From Oleispirillum sp963668495 (lineage in GTDB: Bacteria; Pseudomonadota; Alphaproteobacteria; Rhodospirillales; Rhodospirillaceae), in the NCBI GenBank assembly GCA_963668495.1, contig OY764545.1, forward strand, positions 2,108,001-2,172,000: 64,000 nucleotides of DNA, written 5' to 3'. How positions within the stretch are numbered: the stretch's first letter is position 1; each line of letters opens with the position of its first letter. A model generated the notes under the pieces. That model searched no databases. It was given only the letters and a program-made list of their open reading frames with translations, and was not told the DNA's origin. Both the position numbers and the translations under genes were made by a program. Shown one piece after another: positions 15,711 to 24,226 of this stretch.

Positions 15711-17437
15711 GAGCTTTGCTTGCCTCCCAACGGTGCAGTTGAAGAGACTGGGGGGCGAAGTACATTTTTTGCCGGGCCGAATTTTGCCGGGGATGTCAGT
15801 GACAGCATCAATAAATCCCGGCTGACGCTCAAAAGAGTCGAGCTATGGCTGACAAGGATAACGGTGCGGGTTTCTGCATAGTTTGCCAGAACCTTGCCAA
15901 GGTGTGCTTCTGCCATTTGGTCTAGGTGGCTGGTTGGCTCATCCAACAGCAGAATAGGTGGTTTGCAAAGCATGGCACGGGCCAGACCAATTCGTTGACG
16001 AACTCCGCCAGAGATCATGTTTCCGGCTTCGCCAACAGTGGTGTCGTATCCCTTAGGGAGCAGGCGGACATAGGTGTCCAGTCCCGCCATCTGCGATGCT
16101 TCCCGGATACTGTCTTCATCTGCATCCGGATGTCTTGCAATGATGTTGTCGCGGATAGTGCCGGACAACAAAAAGGTTTCCTGCGGGGCATAACCGATCC
16201 AGCGGCTGAGCATGTTATGGGAGTATTGGCAAATATCACCACCATCCAACAGTACCCGGCCTTGGTCCGGCGTATAAAGCCCCATGAGAATTTTCAATAA
16301 GGAGGTTTTGCCGCTGCCATTTGGGCCGATAATTGCCGTAATGCCGCCCGGACGGAGGGCAACGCCCAAATTCCTAACAATGGGAGGCTTGTTCGCATCA
16401 TAGCCAAACGTAACGTTGTCGAGGGTAAAATCCCCACGAATACGGGATGGAGCAAGTGTAGAGGGCGCCACTGCTTCAGTTTCGGCAAACAGTGTGTCAA
16501 GCCGGGTGACGGCTTGTTTAAAACTGTCCAAAGACTTCCACGTACCGATCAGCTGATGGAGCGGTTGCAAAAGCCGAGAGGCCAGCATGTTGGCTGCGAT
16601 CAAGCCGCCCATGGTCAAGTCTTGGGATAAGATGGCCAAGGCACCGATGCTAACTATGGCAACGGTCGATCCCATGGTCAGGACGTGCGTGGCAGAGGTA
16701 ATAATGTCGTTGGTCTTGCCACGTTTCAGGCTGTTTTCGATGTGTTCGGCCTGTGCTGTTTCCATCATGGGGGTGATGTAGTCGGTTACGCCAAGGGCGC
16801 GTACTGTGGCGCGGCCCATGATAAGCTCCGCCATAAGGCGGTCCCGGTTTTGTCTGCTGGACCTTTCCGTCTGTAAGGCGGATTGGTTGAGGCGATTGGA
16901 AACAATAGCCAATGCGCAAAAGACCAGAACAAAACCGCATACGACCCACAAAATGGGCTGGGCAACTATCCCAATTAAACCAAGGAATAAGATAATAAAC
17001 GGGATATCAGACAGAATAACCGCCGTTCCGCCGGAGACCATGGCCCGGATGGTGTCCGAATCATGAAATACCCTTTGCCAATAGCTGCCGTTGCGGTTCT
17101 CCAGCACTTTGAGGGGGGCATGCATAAAGGCGTAAAAAATTTTACTGCTGATGGATGTATCAAGTTCCAAAGCCACATGCTGAAGCAATCTTGCGCGGAC
17201 TATGCGGAACAGAAAATCACAGGCCATGACAATGATCATGCCGATGGCAAGGCCAGTCAGAGTAGCAAGCCCATTATGAAATATGACCCGGTCATAAACC
17301 TGTAAGACAAACACCGGAGTAGCAATTGCCAATATGTTCAGAACCAGTGATAGCAAAAAAGCATCACGTAATAGCGGGCGGACCCCTGCGATTGAGCTTC
17401 GCAGCCAACTTGGCAGTTTAAATGTGGCAACAGTCAT
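15707..17437 (-). CDS. Type I secretion ABC transporter (permease-ATPase)
   Basis: 576-aa half transporter, likely a homodimer, that exports an unfolded protein directly across both membranes with the HlyD adaptor and TolC. The N-terminal half holds a six-helix ABC exporter domain. The ATPase has Walker A GPNGSGKTS near 370, signature SGGVRQRIGLARAML near 475 and Walker B ILLLDEPTSHLD. There is no N-terminal C39 peptidase, so this is the PrtD-like class without leader cleavage. I chose the ATG at 17437; a TTG start at 17482 would add 15 residues without a visible ribosome site. No RTX-type substrate gene is present nearby. Confidence 0.92.
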   Translation of the reverse strand: MTVATFKLPSWLRSSIAGVRPLLRDAFLLSLVLNILAIATPVFVLQVYDRVIFHNGLATLTGLAIGMIIVMACDFLFRIVRARLLQHVALELDTSISSKIFYAFMHAPLKVLENRNGSYWQRVFHDSDTIRAMVSGGTAVILSDIPFIILFLGLIGIVAQPILWVVCGFVLVFCALAIVSNRLNQSALQTERSSRQNRDRLMAELIMGRATVRALGVTDYITPMMETAQAEHIENSLKRGKTNDIITSATHVLTMGSTVAIVSIGALAILSQDLTMGGLIAANMLASRLLQPLHQLIGTWKSLDSFKQAVTRLDTLFAETEAVAPSTLAPSRIRGDFTLDNVTFGYDANKPPIVRNLGVALRPGGITAIIGPNGSGKTSLLKILMGLYTPDQGRVLLDGGDICQYSHNMLSRWIGYAPQETFLLSGTIRDNIIARHPDADEDSIREASQMAGLDTYVRLLPKGYDTTVGEAGNMISGGVRQRIGLARAMLCKPPILLLDEPTSHLDQMAEAHLGKVLANYAETRTVILVSHSSTLLSVSRDLLMLSLTSPAKFGPAKNVLRPPVSSTAPLGGKQSS

Positions 17438-17616
17438 GAACGTATCCGGGCCTTTGGGAACTTGATTGCAGTTTAAGCGCAATTATCCCAAAACTCATTG
17501 AGTTTCTTTTGCTATTATACAGCGATGGAAGTGATTCTATCGTTGATATGCATGCTTTGTGTTAAGGCTTGTGTGTTGATGGCTATTCATGCGGTCATTA
17601 AGTCAAAGAGAAACTC

Positions 17617-19890
17617 ATGCAAGACACTTCAGCTTCCCCAGTTTCATCTGCCAAGTCTTCCCGCACTGTTGGTGGAAAATTCAAAGGTAAATTGGGGAAG
17701 CTGGTCAAATTCTCATCGGCACAGCTAATCGCTTTGCTGTTATTGAGCGGAGTTATCGGCCTGCGGTTTTATGACCCGACAGCCTTGCAAATGTTGCGGG
17801 CCAGAACGTTCGATATTTTTCAGCAAATCCAGCCGCGCCAACAAACACCGGGAATGGTGACTATCGTTGATGTGGATGAAGACAGCCTGCAAAAGTTAGG
17901 GCAATGGCCTTGGCCCCGTACGATGATTGCCGACATCTTGTCGCGCCTGACGGATATGGAGGCGTTGGCAGTAGGTTTTGACGTCGTGTTTGCGGAACCT
18001 GATCGCATGTCTCCGCAAAGCTTGTTGGCGGAATTACCGTCGCTTCCGACCGAAGTAGAGCAGCAGCTACAGAATTTGCCTTCTCACGATACGGTATTTG
18101 CCAATGCGGTGCGGTCTTCCCGCGTGGTGTTGGGGCAAACCGGTATGCCATATGATCGAAAATTGCCGGACGATATTCCCAAAACATCGGTTGCTGTGCT
18201 GGGGAAGGGGTTGGGTGTCTGGGTTGAAAACCATAAAACACTGTTGCGAAATATTCCTGAAATCGATCATGCAGCATTGGGGCACGGTGTATTTACCGTC
18301 GCAGCGGAAACTGACGGGGTGGTGCGCCGGGTGCCCATGATCCTGAATGTGCAGGGACAGTATTTTCCGTCTCTGAGCTTGGAGCTGTTGCGCGTCGTTG
18401 CTCAGCAACAAAGTATTCTGGTCAAGGTCAGGGACGATATCGGTGTTTCCGAAATGCGTATTCGCGGCCTGCCGCCGATCCGCACGGACGCCAATGGTCG
18501 GGTCTGGGTCTATTATTCGGAAACCAACCCAGCGCAGTATTTGTCGGCGTACAAAGTCCTTGATGGGACTGCGCCAATCGACAGTGTCCGCAATCGAATT
18601 ATCCTGTTTGGATCATCGGCTTCAGGCATGTTGGACATTAAGTCGACGCCACTTAATCCGTTTTTGCCGGGAGTGGAAGTTCATGCACAAATTCTTGAAA
18701 ACATTCTGACACAGACGCAACTGGTGCAGCCACGAGACGCCGCCGGAGTTGAAATTACGATTGTTGCGGTTGTCGGCTTGCTTCTGATCGTGTTTCTGCC
18801 AGTTCTGGGCGCGCGGCTGACTATGGGGGCATTTTTGCTGACCGCCATCGGGATATTGGTTTGGTCTTGGTATAATTTTACTGATAACAGGCTGCTATAT
18901 GACCCGGTGTATCCGTTGCTCGCTGCCCTGTTGGTGTATGTATTTCTGACGTATTCCAGTTATTCTCGCGAAGAAAGTCAACGTCGTCAGGTTCGCACGG
19001 CCTTCAGCCACTATATGTCGCCGGCTCTTGTCGAACGCCTTGCCGAGCACCCTGACCAATTAAAGCTTGGCGGGGAAATGCGCGACATGACATTGCTGTT
19101 TTGTGATGTGCGTGGATTCACCACAATTTCAGAGCAATTTGATGCCCAAGGACTGACAAGCCTGATTAACCGTTTTCTGACACCCATGACCAAAATCATC
19201 CTTGATCGTCAAGGCACGATTGATAAGTACATGGGTGACTGCATTATGGCATTTTGGAACGCGCCTTTGGATGATCCCCTGCATCACAGGAACGCCTGCG
19301 ATTCTGCGCTGGCGATGACACAAGCGTTGTCAGAATTAAATCTGGCGCTTGAAATTGATGCGAAGCGGGAAGGGCGCAAACATATTCCCATCAACATCGG
19401 CATCGGTATCAACAGTGGTGAAGTCTGTGTCGGCAATATGGGGTCCGATCAGCGATTTGATTATTCCGTACTGGGGGATGACGTTAATCTTGCGTCTCGT
19501 CTGGAAGGGCAATCCAAGACCTATGGTGTCACCACAGTAATCGGGGAAAACACGGAACGGCAGGTTCGCGATTACGCAGTGCTTGAATTGGATAAAATCC
19601 GGGTGAAGGGCAAAACCATTCCGGTGCAGATTTATGGCCTGATTGGGGGGCGTGATCTGGCTGAAAATGGTGCGTTTATTGCGCACAAACAGCAGCATCA
19701 ATCCATGATTACGGCGTATCGTTCGCAGGATTGGCAAAAGGCAGTTGCCCATTGCAATGCATGTCGTGAGACGGAAATTGGTCGTACGATTCCCGGACTG
19801 TATGACCTATATGCAGAACGTATTTCCGAATTCTGCAAGGCATCACCCGGTTCGGATTGGGACGGCGTGTTCGTTGCGACCAGCAAGTAG
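17617..19890 (+). CDS. CHASE2-domain class III adenylate cyclase
   Basis: 757-aa inner-membrane sensor enzyme. After one transmembrane helix (about 35-50) comes an extracytoplasmic CHASE2 domain (about 55-370) and then three helices (about 377-395, 400-418, 428-447). The cytoplasmic class III cyclase domain starts near 485. The metal-binding Asp residues are D497 (FCDVRGF) and D541 (YMGDCIMAF). Lys537 and the FDYSVLGDDVNLASRLE stretch fit ATP rather than GTP specificity, so it should make cAMP in response to a periplasmic cue. It sits divergently from the type I ABC exporter gene and convergently to the tolC gene, between parts of one secretion system. The start at 17617 has AAAGAGAAA upstream. 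Confidence 0.92.
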   Translation: MQDTSASPVSSAKSSRTVGGKFKGKLGKLVKFSSAQLIALLLLSGVIGLRFYDPTALQMLRARTFDIFQQIQPRQQTPGMVTIVDVDEDSLQKLGQWPWPRTMIADILSRLTDMEALAVGFDVVFAEPDRMSPQSLLAELPSLPTEVEQQLQNLPSHDTVFANAVRSSRVVLGQTGMPYDRKLPDDIPKTSVAVLGKGLGVWVENHKTLLRNIPEIDHAALGHGVFTVAAETDGVVRRVPMILNVQGQYFPSLSLELLRVVAQQQSILVKVRDDIGVSEMRIRGLPPIRTDANGRVWVYYSETNPAQYLSAYKVLDGTAPIDSVRNRIILFGSSASGMLDIKSTPLNPFLPGVEVHAQILENILTQTQLVQPRDAAGVEITIVAVVGLLLIVFLPVLGARLTMGAFLLTAIGILVWSWYNFTDNRLLYDPVYPLLAALLVYVFLTYSSYSREESQRRQVRTAFSHYMSPALVERLAEHPDQLKLGGEMRDMTLLFCDVRGFTTISEQFDAQGLTSLINRFLTPMTKIILDRQGTIDKYMGDCIMAFWNAPLDDPLHHRNACDSALAMTQALSELNLALEIDAKREGRKHIPINIGIGINSGEVCVGNMGSDQRFDYSVLGDDVNLASRLEGQSKTYGVTTVIGENTERQVRDYAVLELDKIRVKGKTIPVQIYGLIGGRDLAENGAFIAHKQQHQSMITAYRSQDWQKAVAHCNACRETEIGRTIPGLYDLYAERISEFCKASPGSDWDGVFVATSK

Positions 19891-19928
19891 GCTGCCGTAT
19901 ACGATGCAGCCTTTCAGCCAGTGATGCA

Positions 19929-21233
19929 TCAGATTGTGCCGGGTTTCAGTTCACCCATGGCTAACAACAGGTTATAGACGCTGCGCTTCATTTCAAACAA
20001 GGCAGACGTATAATTGATGCGGGCGTTGTAAACCTCATTTTCTGCATCCAGCACATTCAGAGCCGTTTCTTTTCCGGCCTCGCGCAGTTTTTGTCTGGAA
20101 ACCAGAACTTCACCGGCAATATTGACGGCGTTTTGCAGCAAATCGACCCGTTTCCGAGTTGTATCAAGGTCTTGCCATGCAAGGCGGGTTTGTTCTTCGA
20201 CCTTGCGTGAGGCATGCGTCAGATTCTGACGGCTTGCAGCATAGTCAAAGGATGCCTTGTGAACCTCTGCGCGGGTTTGCATGCCGTTGAACAGATTCCA
20301 CCGGGCTTGCACCAAGGCTGTGTAGTCGCGCCGAGTGCCGATTGTGGTGTCTACGCCGTTCTCATAATTATGCTCTAACACGAGATCAATTGTCGGGTAG
20401 TAGCCGGATTTTACCGCCTGACGATTGGATTGCATGGCTTGTGCTTCTGCCTCACGCGATTGAATAACCGGGTTATTCTCCATTGCCTGAGCAATGGCGG
20501 CTTGTAATGTTTCAGGCACTCTGTTTTCCGGCGGAATCGGGGTGGTCATAGTTGCGATATCTGCGGGATGACCGAATACCTGATTGTAGCGACTGGATGC
20601 AGCCTGAAACGCGCCTTCGAATGCAACGCGGCGTTCCTTCGCCAATTGCAATCGGGTTTTGGCTTGCAGAACGTCAACGGTGATACCGGATCCTCTACGG
20701 ACTCGTTCATCTTCCAGCTTAAGCTGTTCGCGGATGTTGGCTTCATTACCGGAAGCAAGTTTTACCAGTTCAGCCTGTTTCAAGATGTCCAAATAGGCAG
20801 AAATACCTTCGTAAAGGACATTTTGTATCGTGCTGCTGGTGTTGCCGATTGCAGCCTTGTGTTGATGTTGGGCAGAGGCGTAAGCCGCTTCACGTTCCCC
20901 ACCATTCCAAAGCGTTTGCGTCAATGTCACAGTGTAAGAATTACGTCCGCGGCTGTATTCATCAAGGTTGGCAGCACGGCGTGCCGGTGTATTGCTGTGC
21001 TCGTACCCGGTATCAGCAGACAGGTCCAAAGTAGGTAAATATGCTCCCCATGCCTTATCAGCATTTTCTCTCATGCCAAGGGCGGTGTTTTCTGCGGCGC
21101 GAATTTGGGGATGGGAATTGGATAATTCAGAGAGGGCAACGGTCAGCGATTCCGCATTCGCCGAATTGTGAGCGATCATGACCGCAGTCGCGCAAGCAAG
21201 CGAACAATACAGTCGGGATTTCAGGCTCTTCAT
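19929..21233 (-). CDS. tolC: TolC-family outer-membrane channel (first copy)
   Basis: 434-aa outer-membrane efflux protein. The signal peptide (about residues 1-26, ending ANA/ES) is followed by the two repeated OEP halves rich in alpha-helix. It trimerises to form a channel through the outer membrane and periplasm. The ATG at 21233 was chosen because GGGGGG lies 7 bases upstream and the signal peptide begins there; the ATG at 21248 is inside that site. It is on the same strand as the ABC exporter and adaptor, separated only by the opposite-strand cyclase gene, and probably completes that secretion system. A second tolC lies at 22685. Confidence 0.9.
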   Translation of the reverse strand: MKSLKSRLYCSLACATAVMIAHNSANAESLTVALSELSNSHPQIRAAENTALGMRENADKAWGAYLPTLDLSADTGYEHSNTPARRAANLDEYSRGRNSYTVTLTQTLWNGGEREAAYASAQHQHKAAIGNTSSTIQNVLYEGISAYLDILKQAELVKLASGNEANIREQLKLEDERVRRGSGITVDVLQAKTRLQLAKERRVAFEGAFQAASSRYNQVFGHPADIATMTTPIPPENRVPETLQAAIAQAMENNPVIQSREAEAQAMQSNRQAVKSGYYPTIDLVLEHNYENGVDTTIGTRRDYTALVQARWNLFNGMQTRAEVHKASFDYAASRQNLTHASRKVEEQTRLAWQDLDTTRKRVDLLQNAVNIAGEVLVSRQKLREAGKETALNVLDAENEVYNARINYTSALFEMKRSVYNLLLAMGELKPGTI

Positions 21234-21418
21234 TATTCGGCCCCCCATGATTTGAAGTAGAATTTGTTACTATTTATCATAAATATGCAGGCGAAAGGCA
21301 ACCGGATTGTGATTATTGTCACAGTATATATCATGATGAACGCATGAACGTGCCGAGTTCTTTGCGTTTTATAGCGGTCGCCGCAGGGTCATGAATGGTA
21401 TTTTGAGGAATAGGGCAT

Positions 21419-21445
21419 AAAAAAAAGACGCTGCATTGCAACGTC
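21419..21445 (-). terminator. Rho-independent terminator of the tRNA transcript
   Basis: Read on the minus strand, an 8-bp stem GACGTTGC/GCAGCGTC (one G-T pair, 3-base loop, 21445-21427) is followed by eight T residues (21426-21419). It lies 13 bases after tRNA-Cys. Confidence 0.85.
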
Positions 21446-21457
21446 ATTCAATCGGTG

Positions 21458-21531
21458 TGGAGGCCGGACCCGGAATCGAACCGAGGTACACGGATTTGCA
21501 ATCCGCTGCATCACCACTCTGCCATCCGGCC
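21458..21531 (-). tRNA. tRNA-Cys (GCA)
   Basis: 74 bases including an encoded CCA end. The acceptor stem GGCCGGA pairs with TCCGGCC. The anticodon arm is CGGATTGCAAATCCG with anticodon GCA at its centre, and the TpsiC arm has GGTTCGATTCC. It is the second gene of a two-tRNA transcript. Confidence 0.96.
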
Positions 21532-21601
21532 ACCGTACGAACATATAATGAAATATGTTCAGAATAAACCCTTATCAGGTCTGGCCCTCGGGAGAGGGCG
21601 C

Positions 21602-21676
21602 TGGCTCCGGAGGAGGGATTCGAACCCCCGACCGATCGGTTAACAGCCGATAGCTCTACCGCTGAGCTACTCCGGA
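21602..21676 (-). tRNA. tRNA-Asn (GTT)
   Basis: 75 bases including CCA. The acceptor stem TCCGGAG pairs with CTCCGGA. The D arm carries AGCTCAGCGGTAGAGCT. The anticodon loop CTGTTAA gives anticodon GTT, and the TpsiC loop has GGTTCGAATCC. It is the first tRNA after the promoter at 21750-21778; the spacer to tRNA-Cys is 70 bases. Confidence 0.96.
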
Positions 21677-21749
21677 TTGCGCGGTACTGACACTCGATTT
21701 TCTGAGTGTCTGTCTTCGTTTCGTCGGGTTGTCCCCGGCGAGGTGGCGA

Positions 21750-21778
21750 TTTATAGGCGGCAATTTTTCAGTGGTCAA
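21750..21778 (-). promoter_or_regulatory. Sigma-70 type promoter for the tRNA pair
   Basis: On the minus strand, TTGACC (21778-21773), a 17-base spacer and TATAAA (21755-21750) are close to consensus. The bases after the -10 are GC-rich (TCGCCACCTCGCCGG), the kind of discriminator seen at stringently controlled stable-RNA promoters. It lies about 75 bases before tRNA-Asn. Confidence 0.75.
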
Positions 21779-21839
21779 GCATCTTTTTGAAAAAAAATTC
21801 AAGGAATGTGCAAAATGGCAATTTTCAAGGTGTTTCCGT

Positions 21840-21868
21840 TTGTCTCAAAGGGCTTGCAGAGGTATATA
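21840..21868 (+). promoter_or_regulatory. Candidate promoter for the pcm-like/tolC genes
   Basis: TTGTCT, a 17-base spacer and TATATA lie 77 bases before the chosen start of the pcm-like gene. The -10 is good and the -35 moderate. Confidence 0.5.
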
Positions 21869-21944
21869 AGAACTACGTAGCACGGTTTAAATTATAAATT
21901 TTTGCTGCACCATGACGAAGCTACGGGCTGTGGAGAGTGACGTA

Positions 21945-22595
21945 ATGAATTATGAATTAGCGCGGAAAAATATGGTGGATAGCCAAATCCGCACCAATAA
22001 GGTTACTGACCCGCTGGTTATTTCTGCGTTGCGATCTGTTGCGCGTGAAAAATTTGTACCTGAGGGCAAAAAGGGCGTTGCCTATATCGATGACGATTTA
22101 AACATCGGTGGTGACCGCTTTTTGATGGAGCCCATGGTCTTCGCCCGCCTTGTGCAGTTGGCGGACATACGCCGCACAGACGTTGTTTTGGATGTTGGAT
22201 GTGCTTCTGGATATTCTTCTGCTGTGTTGGCTCAGGTTGCCAGCAGTGTTGTTGCATTGGAAAGTGACGCAGAATTGGTGTCCGGGGCGACAGAAACACT
22301 ACATGAATTGGGTGTTGATAACGCAGTCGTCGTTCAAGGTGAACTAGCTCACGGTTTGCCAACGCAAGGTCCGTATGATGTGATCCTCATAAACGGTCAG
22401 GTCGATCAGGTACCGGATAGCCTGCGGGAGCAGTTGAGCGAAGGCGGCCGCCTTGTCGCCGTTGTTCGCGACAAGGGTATTGGGCGGGCGACAGTCATCA
22501 CGCGCCGTGGCGGGGCCTTTGGGTCTCGTACGGATTTTGATGCATCTGTCGGTGCATTGCCCGGGTTTGTTGCCGAAACCGCATTTGAATTTTAG
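21945..22595 (+). CDS. Protein-L-isoaspartate methyltransferase-like protein
   Basis: 216 aa, class I SAM-dependent methyltransferase of the PCM family. The N-terminal NMVDSQIRTNKVTDPLVI block and LDVGCASGYSSAVLAQ (motif I, near residue 78) fit the family, as does the EGGRLVAVVRD segment near 170. It lacks some of the canonical Pcm features; motif I has CAS in place of GTG. It might methylate a different protein target. In alphaproteobacteria this subgroup typically precedes tolC, as it does here. The ATG at 21945 has GGAG at 21932; an ATG at 21912 would add 11 residues. A second, canonical pcm is at 40490. Confidence 0.85.
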   Translation: MNYELARKNMVDSQIRTNKVTDPLVISALRSVAREKFVPEGKKGVAYIDDDLNIGGDRFLMEPMVFARLVQLADIRRTDVVLDVGCASGYSSAVLAQVASSVVALESDAELVSGATETLHELGVDNAVVVQGELAHGLPTQGPYDVILINGQVDQVPDSLREQLSEGGRLVAVVRDKGIGRATVITRRGGAFGSRTDFDASVGALPGFVAETAFEF

Positions 22596-22684
22596 TCGTT
22601 TTTCTGTCTGATCAACTGTTCAGCCGGGGGAGTGTTAACCGCAGAACTGCTGTATTGGTTCTGTTGACACGAATGGAGTTTTTC

Positions 22685-24109
22685 ATGGCGAAATCGAGCC
22701 AATATCTACTGAATTGTGTTGCATTGTCTGCCCTGATTGCCTCGGCAAGCGTGCCAGCCCATGCCGATACCCTTAAGGAAGCATTGTCCATGGCTTATGC
22801 TTCGAACCCACAACTTCTTGAACAACGCGCATTCTTGCGGTCTGTTGACCAAGGCGTTGCGCAGGCTTTGAGCGGATGGCGTCCGACCATTACAGTTCAG
22901 GGTGATGCAACCCTTACCCATCGCAATAATTATGAAATAGGTGGTGACCCACAGGATGATACATGGCGTCAGGGGCGTTCTGCTTCTATCGTTTTGAAGC
23001 AACCTGTTTTTACTGGTCTGGAAACCGTGAATGATGTTGATCGCGCCAAAAACGAAGTGATGGCTGGACGTGAAGGGCTGAAATCGGTTGAGCAAACTGT
23101 GTTGCTTGACGCTGTAACAGCTTATCTGGATGTCTGGCGGGATATGGCGGTTGTGGAGCTCCGCACCAACAACGAGCAAGTCTTGATGCGTCAGTTGGAA
23201 GCTGCCCGTGACCGTTTCGAAGTTGGTGAAATTACCCGGACTGACGTTGCACAGTCCGAGGCGCGTTTGTCCCGTGCCCGTGCGGACAAAGTTTCCGCAG
23301 AAGGTGATCTGCAAATTACACGGGCAACTTACGAACGCGTTATCGGTAAAATGCCGGACGCTGTTGACAAGGTTCCGTTACTTGCCAATCTGCCCGATGC
23401 TTTGCCCGTGTTGTTAGAGCAAGCGTTGGCAGCAAACCCGGATTTGCGTCAGGCTGATTTTTCTGCACTTGCTGATGCCGATAATATCGGAGTCGTGCGG
23501 AGTGACCTGCTGCCAGAGTTGAACTTGGTGGCTTCTGCTGCGAAATACTGGGATCGCTCTACCGTTTCCGATGAATCCAACGAATATGAAGTCGGTGCGA
23601 CTCTCTCCATTCCTTTGTATGAGGCTGGTGAAGTCTATGCAAAAGTTAGGAAGGCAAAAGAAACCGCAGCGCAATCCCGTAAGGCTTTGGAACGGGTCCG
23701 TCGTCAAGTTGTGGAAACCGCAACCAGCGCATGGGAATCCCTTGTGTCCGCACAGGCCCAGATCACTGCCTATCAGGAAGAAGTTCGCGCTTCTGAAATC
23801 GCACTTGATGGTGTCCGCAGAGAGGCCGAAGTTGGCTCGCGTACTGTCCTTGATGTCCTTGATGCAGAACAAGAATTGCTGGATGCTCGGGTGAACCTTG
23901 TTCGGGCGGAACGTGATGTGGTTCTGGCGTCTTACCAAGTCCATTCAGCGATGGGGCAGTTGACAGCTGATTACCTTGAACTTGATGGTCCGCGTTATGA
24001 TCCAACCCGAAATTATGATGATCATTCCGGTTCTTGGTTTGGCACTGGCGTGTATCAGGATAATGGTCAGGAAGGCATGGTCGAAAAAACCAGCGCAAAA
24101 ACGCAATAA
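22685..24109 (+). CDS. tolC: TolC-family outer-membrane channel (second copy)
   Basis: 474 aa. A signal peptide (about 1-27, cleaving after AHA) is followed by two OEP repeats. Conserved segments are DTLKEALSMAYASNPQLLEQRA at the mature start and an AEVGSRTVLDVLDAEQELLDARVNLV-type block near residue 385. It should form the general TolC trimer used by efflux pumps or type I systems. I chose the ATG at 22685 where the signal begins, with TGGAG upstream; a start at 22655 is in frame but extends beyond the signal. It lies in the conserved pcm-like/tolC/popZ/valS order, so it is more likely the housekeeping copy than the one at 19929. Confidence 0.9.
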   Translation: MAKSSQYLLNCVALSALIASASVPAHADTLKEALSMAYASNPQLLEQRAFLRSVDQGVAQALSGWRPTITVQGDATLTHRNNYEIGGDPQDDTWRQGRSASIVLKQPVFTGLETVNDVDRAKNEVMAGREGLKSVEQTVLLDAVTAYLDVWRDMAVVELRTNNEQVLMRQLEAARDRFEVGEITRTDVAQSEARLSRARADKVSAEGDLQITRATYERVIGKMPDAVDKVPLLANLPDALPVLLEQALAANPDLRQADFSALADADNIGVVRSDLLPELNLVASAAKYWDRSTVSDESNEYEVGATLSIPLYEAGEVYAKVRKAKETAAQSRKALERVRRQVVETATSAWESLVSAQAQITAYQEEVRASEIALDGVRREAEVGSRTVLDVLDAEQELLDARVNLVRAERDVVLASYQVHSAMGQLTADYLELDGPRYDPTRNYDDHSGSWFGTGVYQDNGQEGMVEKTSAKTQ

Positions 24110-24160
24110 TCTATGCGGAAAAAGCGTTAAGTTTTTGGACAAGCTGTGTTAATTGTGAAA

Positions 24161-24195
24161 GTATAGCTTTGTGGGGTAACCCCACAAAGCTATAC
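24161..24195. repeat. Perfect 35-base palindrome between tolC and popZ
   Basis: Seventeen-base arms (24161-24177 and 24179-24195) are perfectly complementary around a single central A. The sequence lies 51 bases after the tolC stop and 31 bases before popZ. There is no T-run, so it is not a standard terminator; it may be a transcript-stabilising hairpin or a protein-binding site. Confidence 0.8.
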
Positions 24196-24226
24196 ACGTT
24201 GCGTTTACAGAACAGCTGGGGCATCA

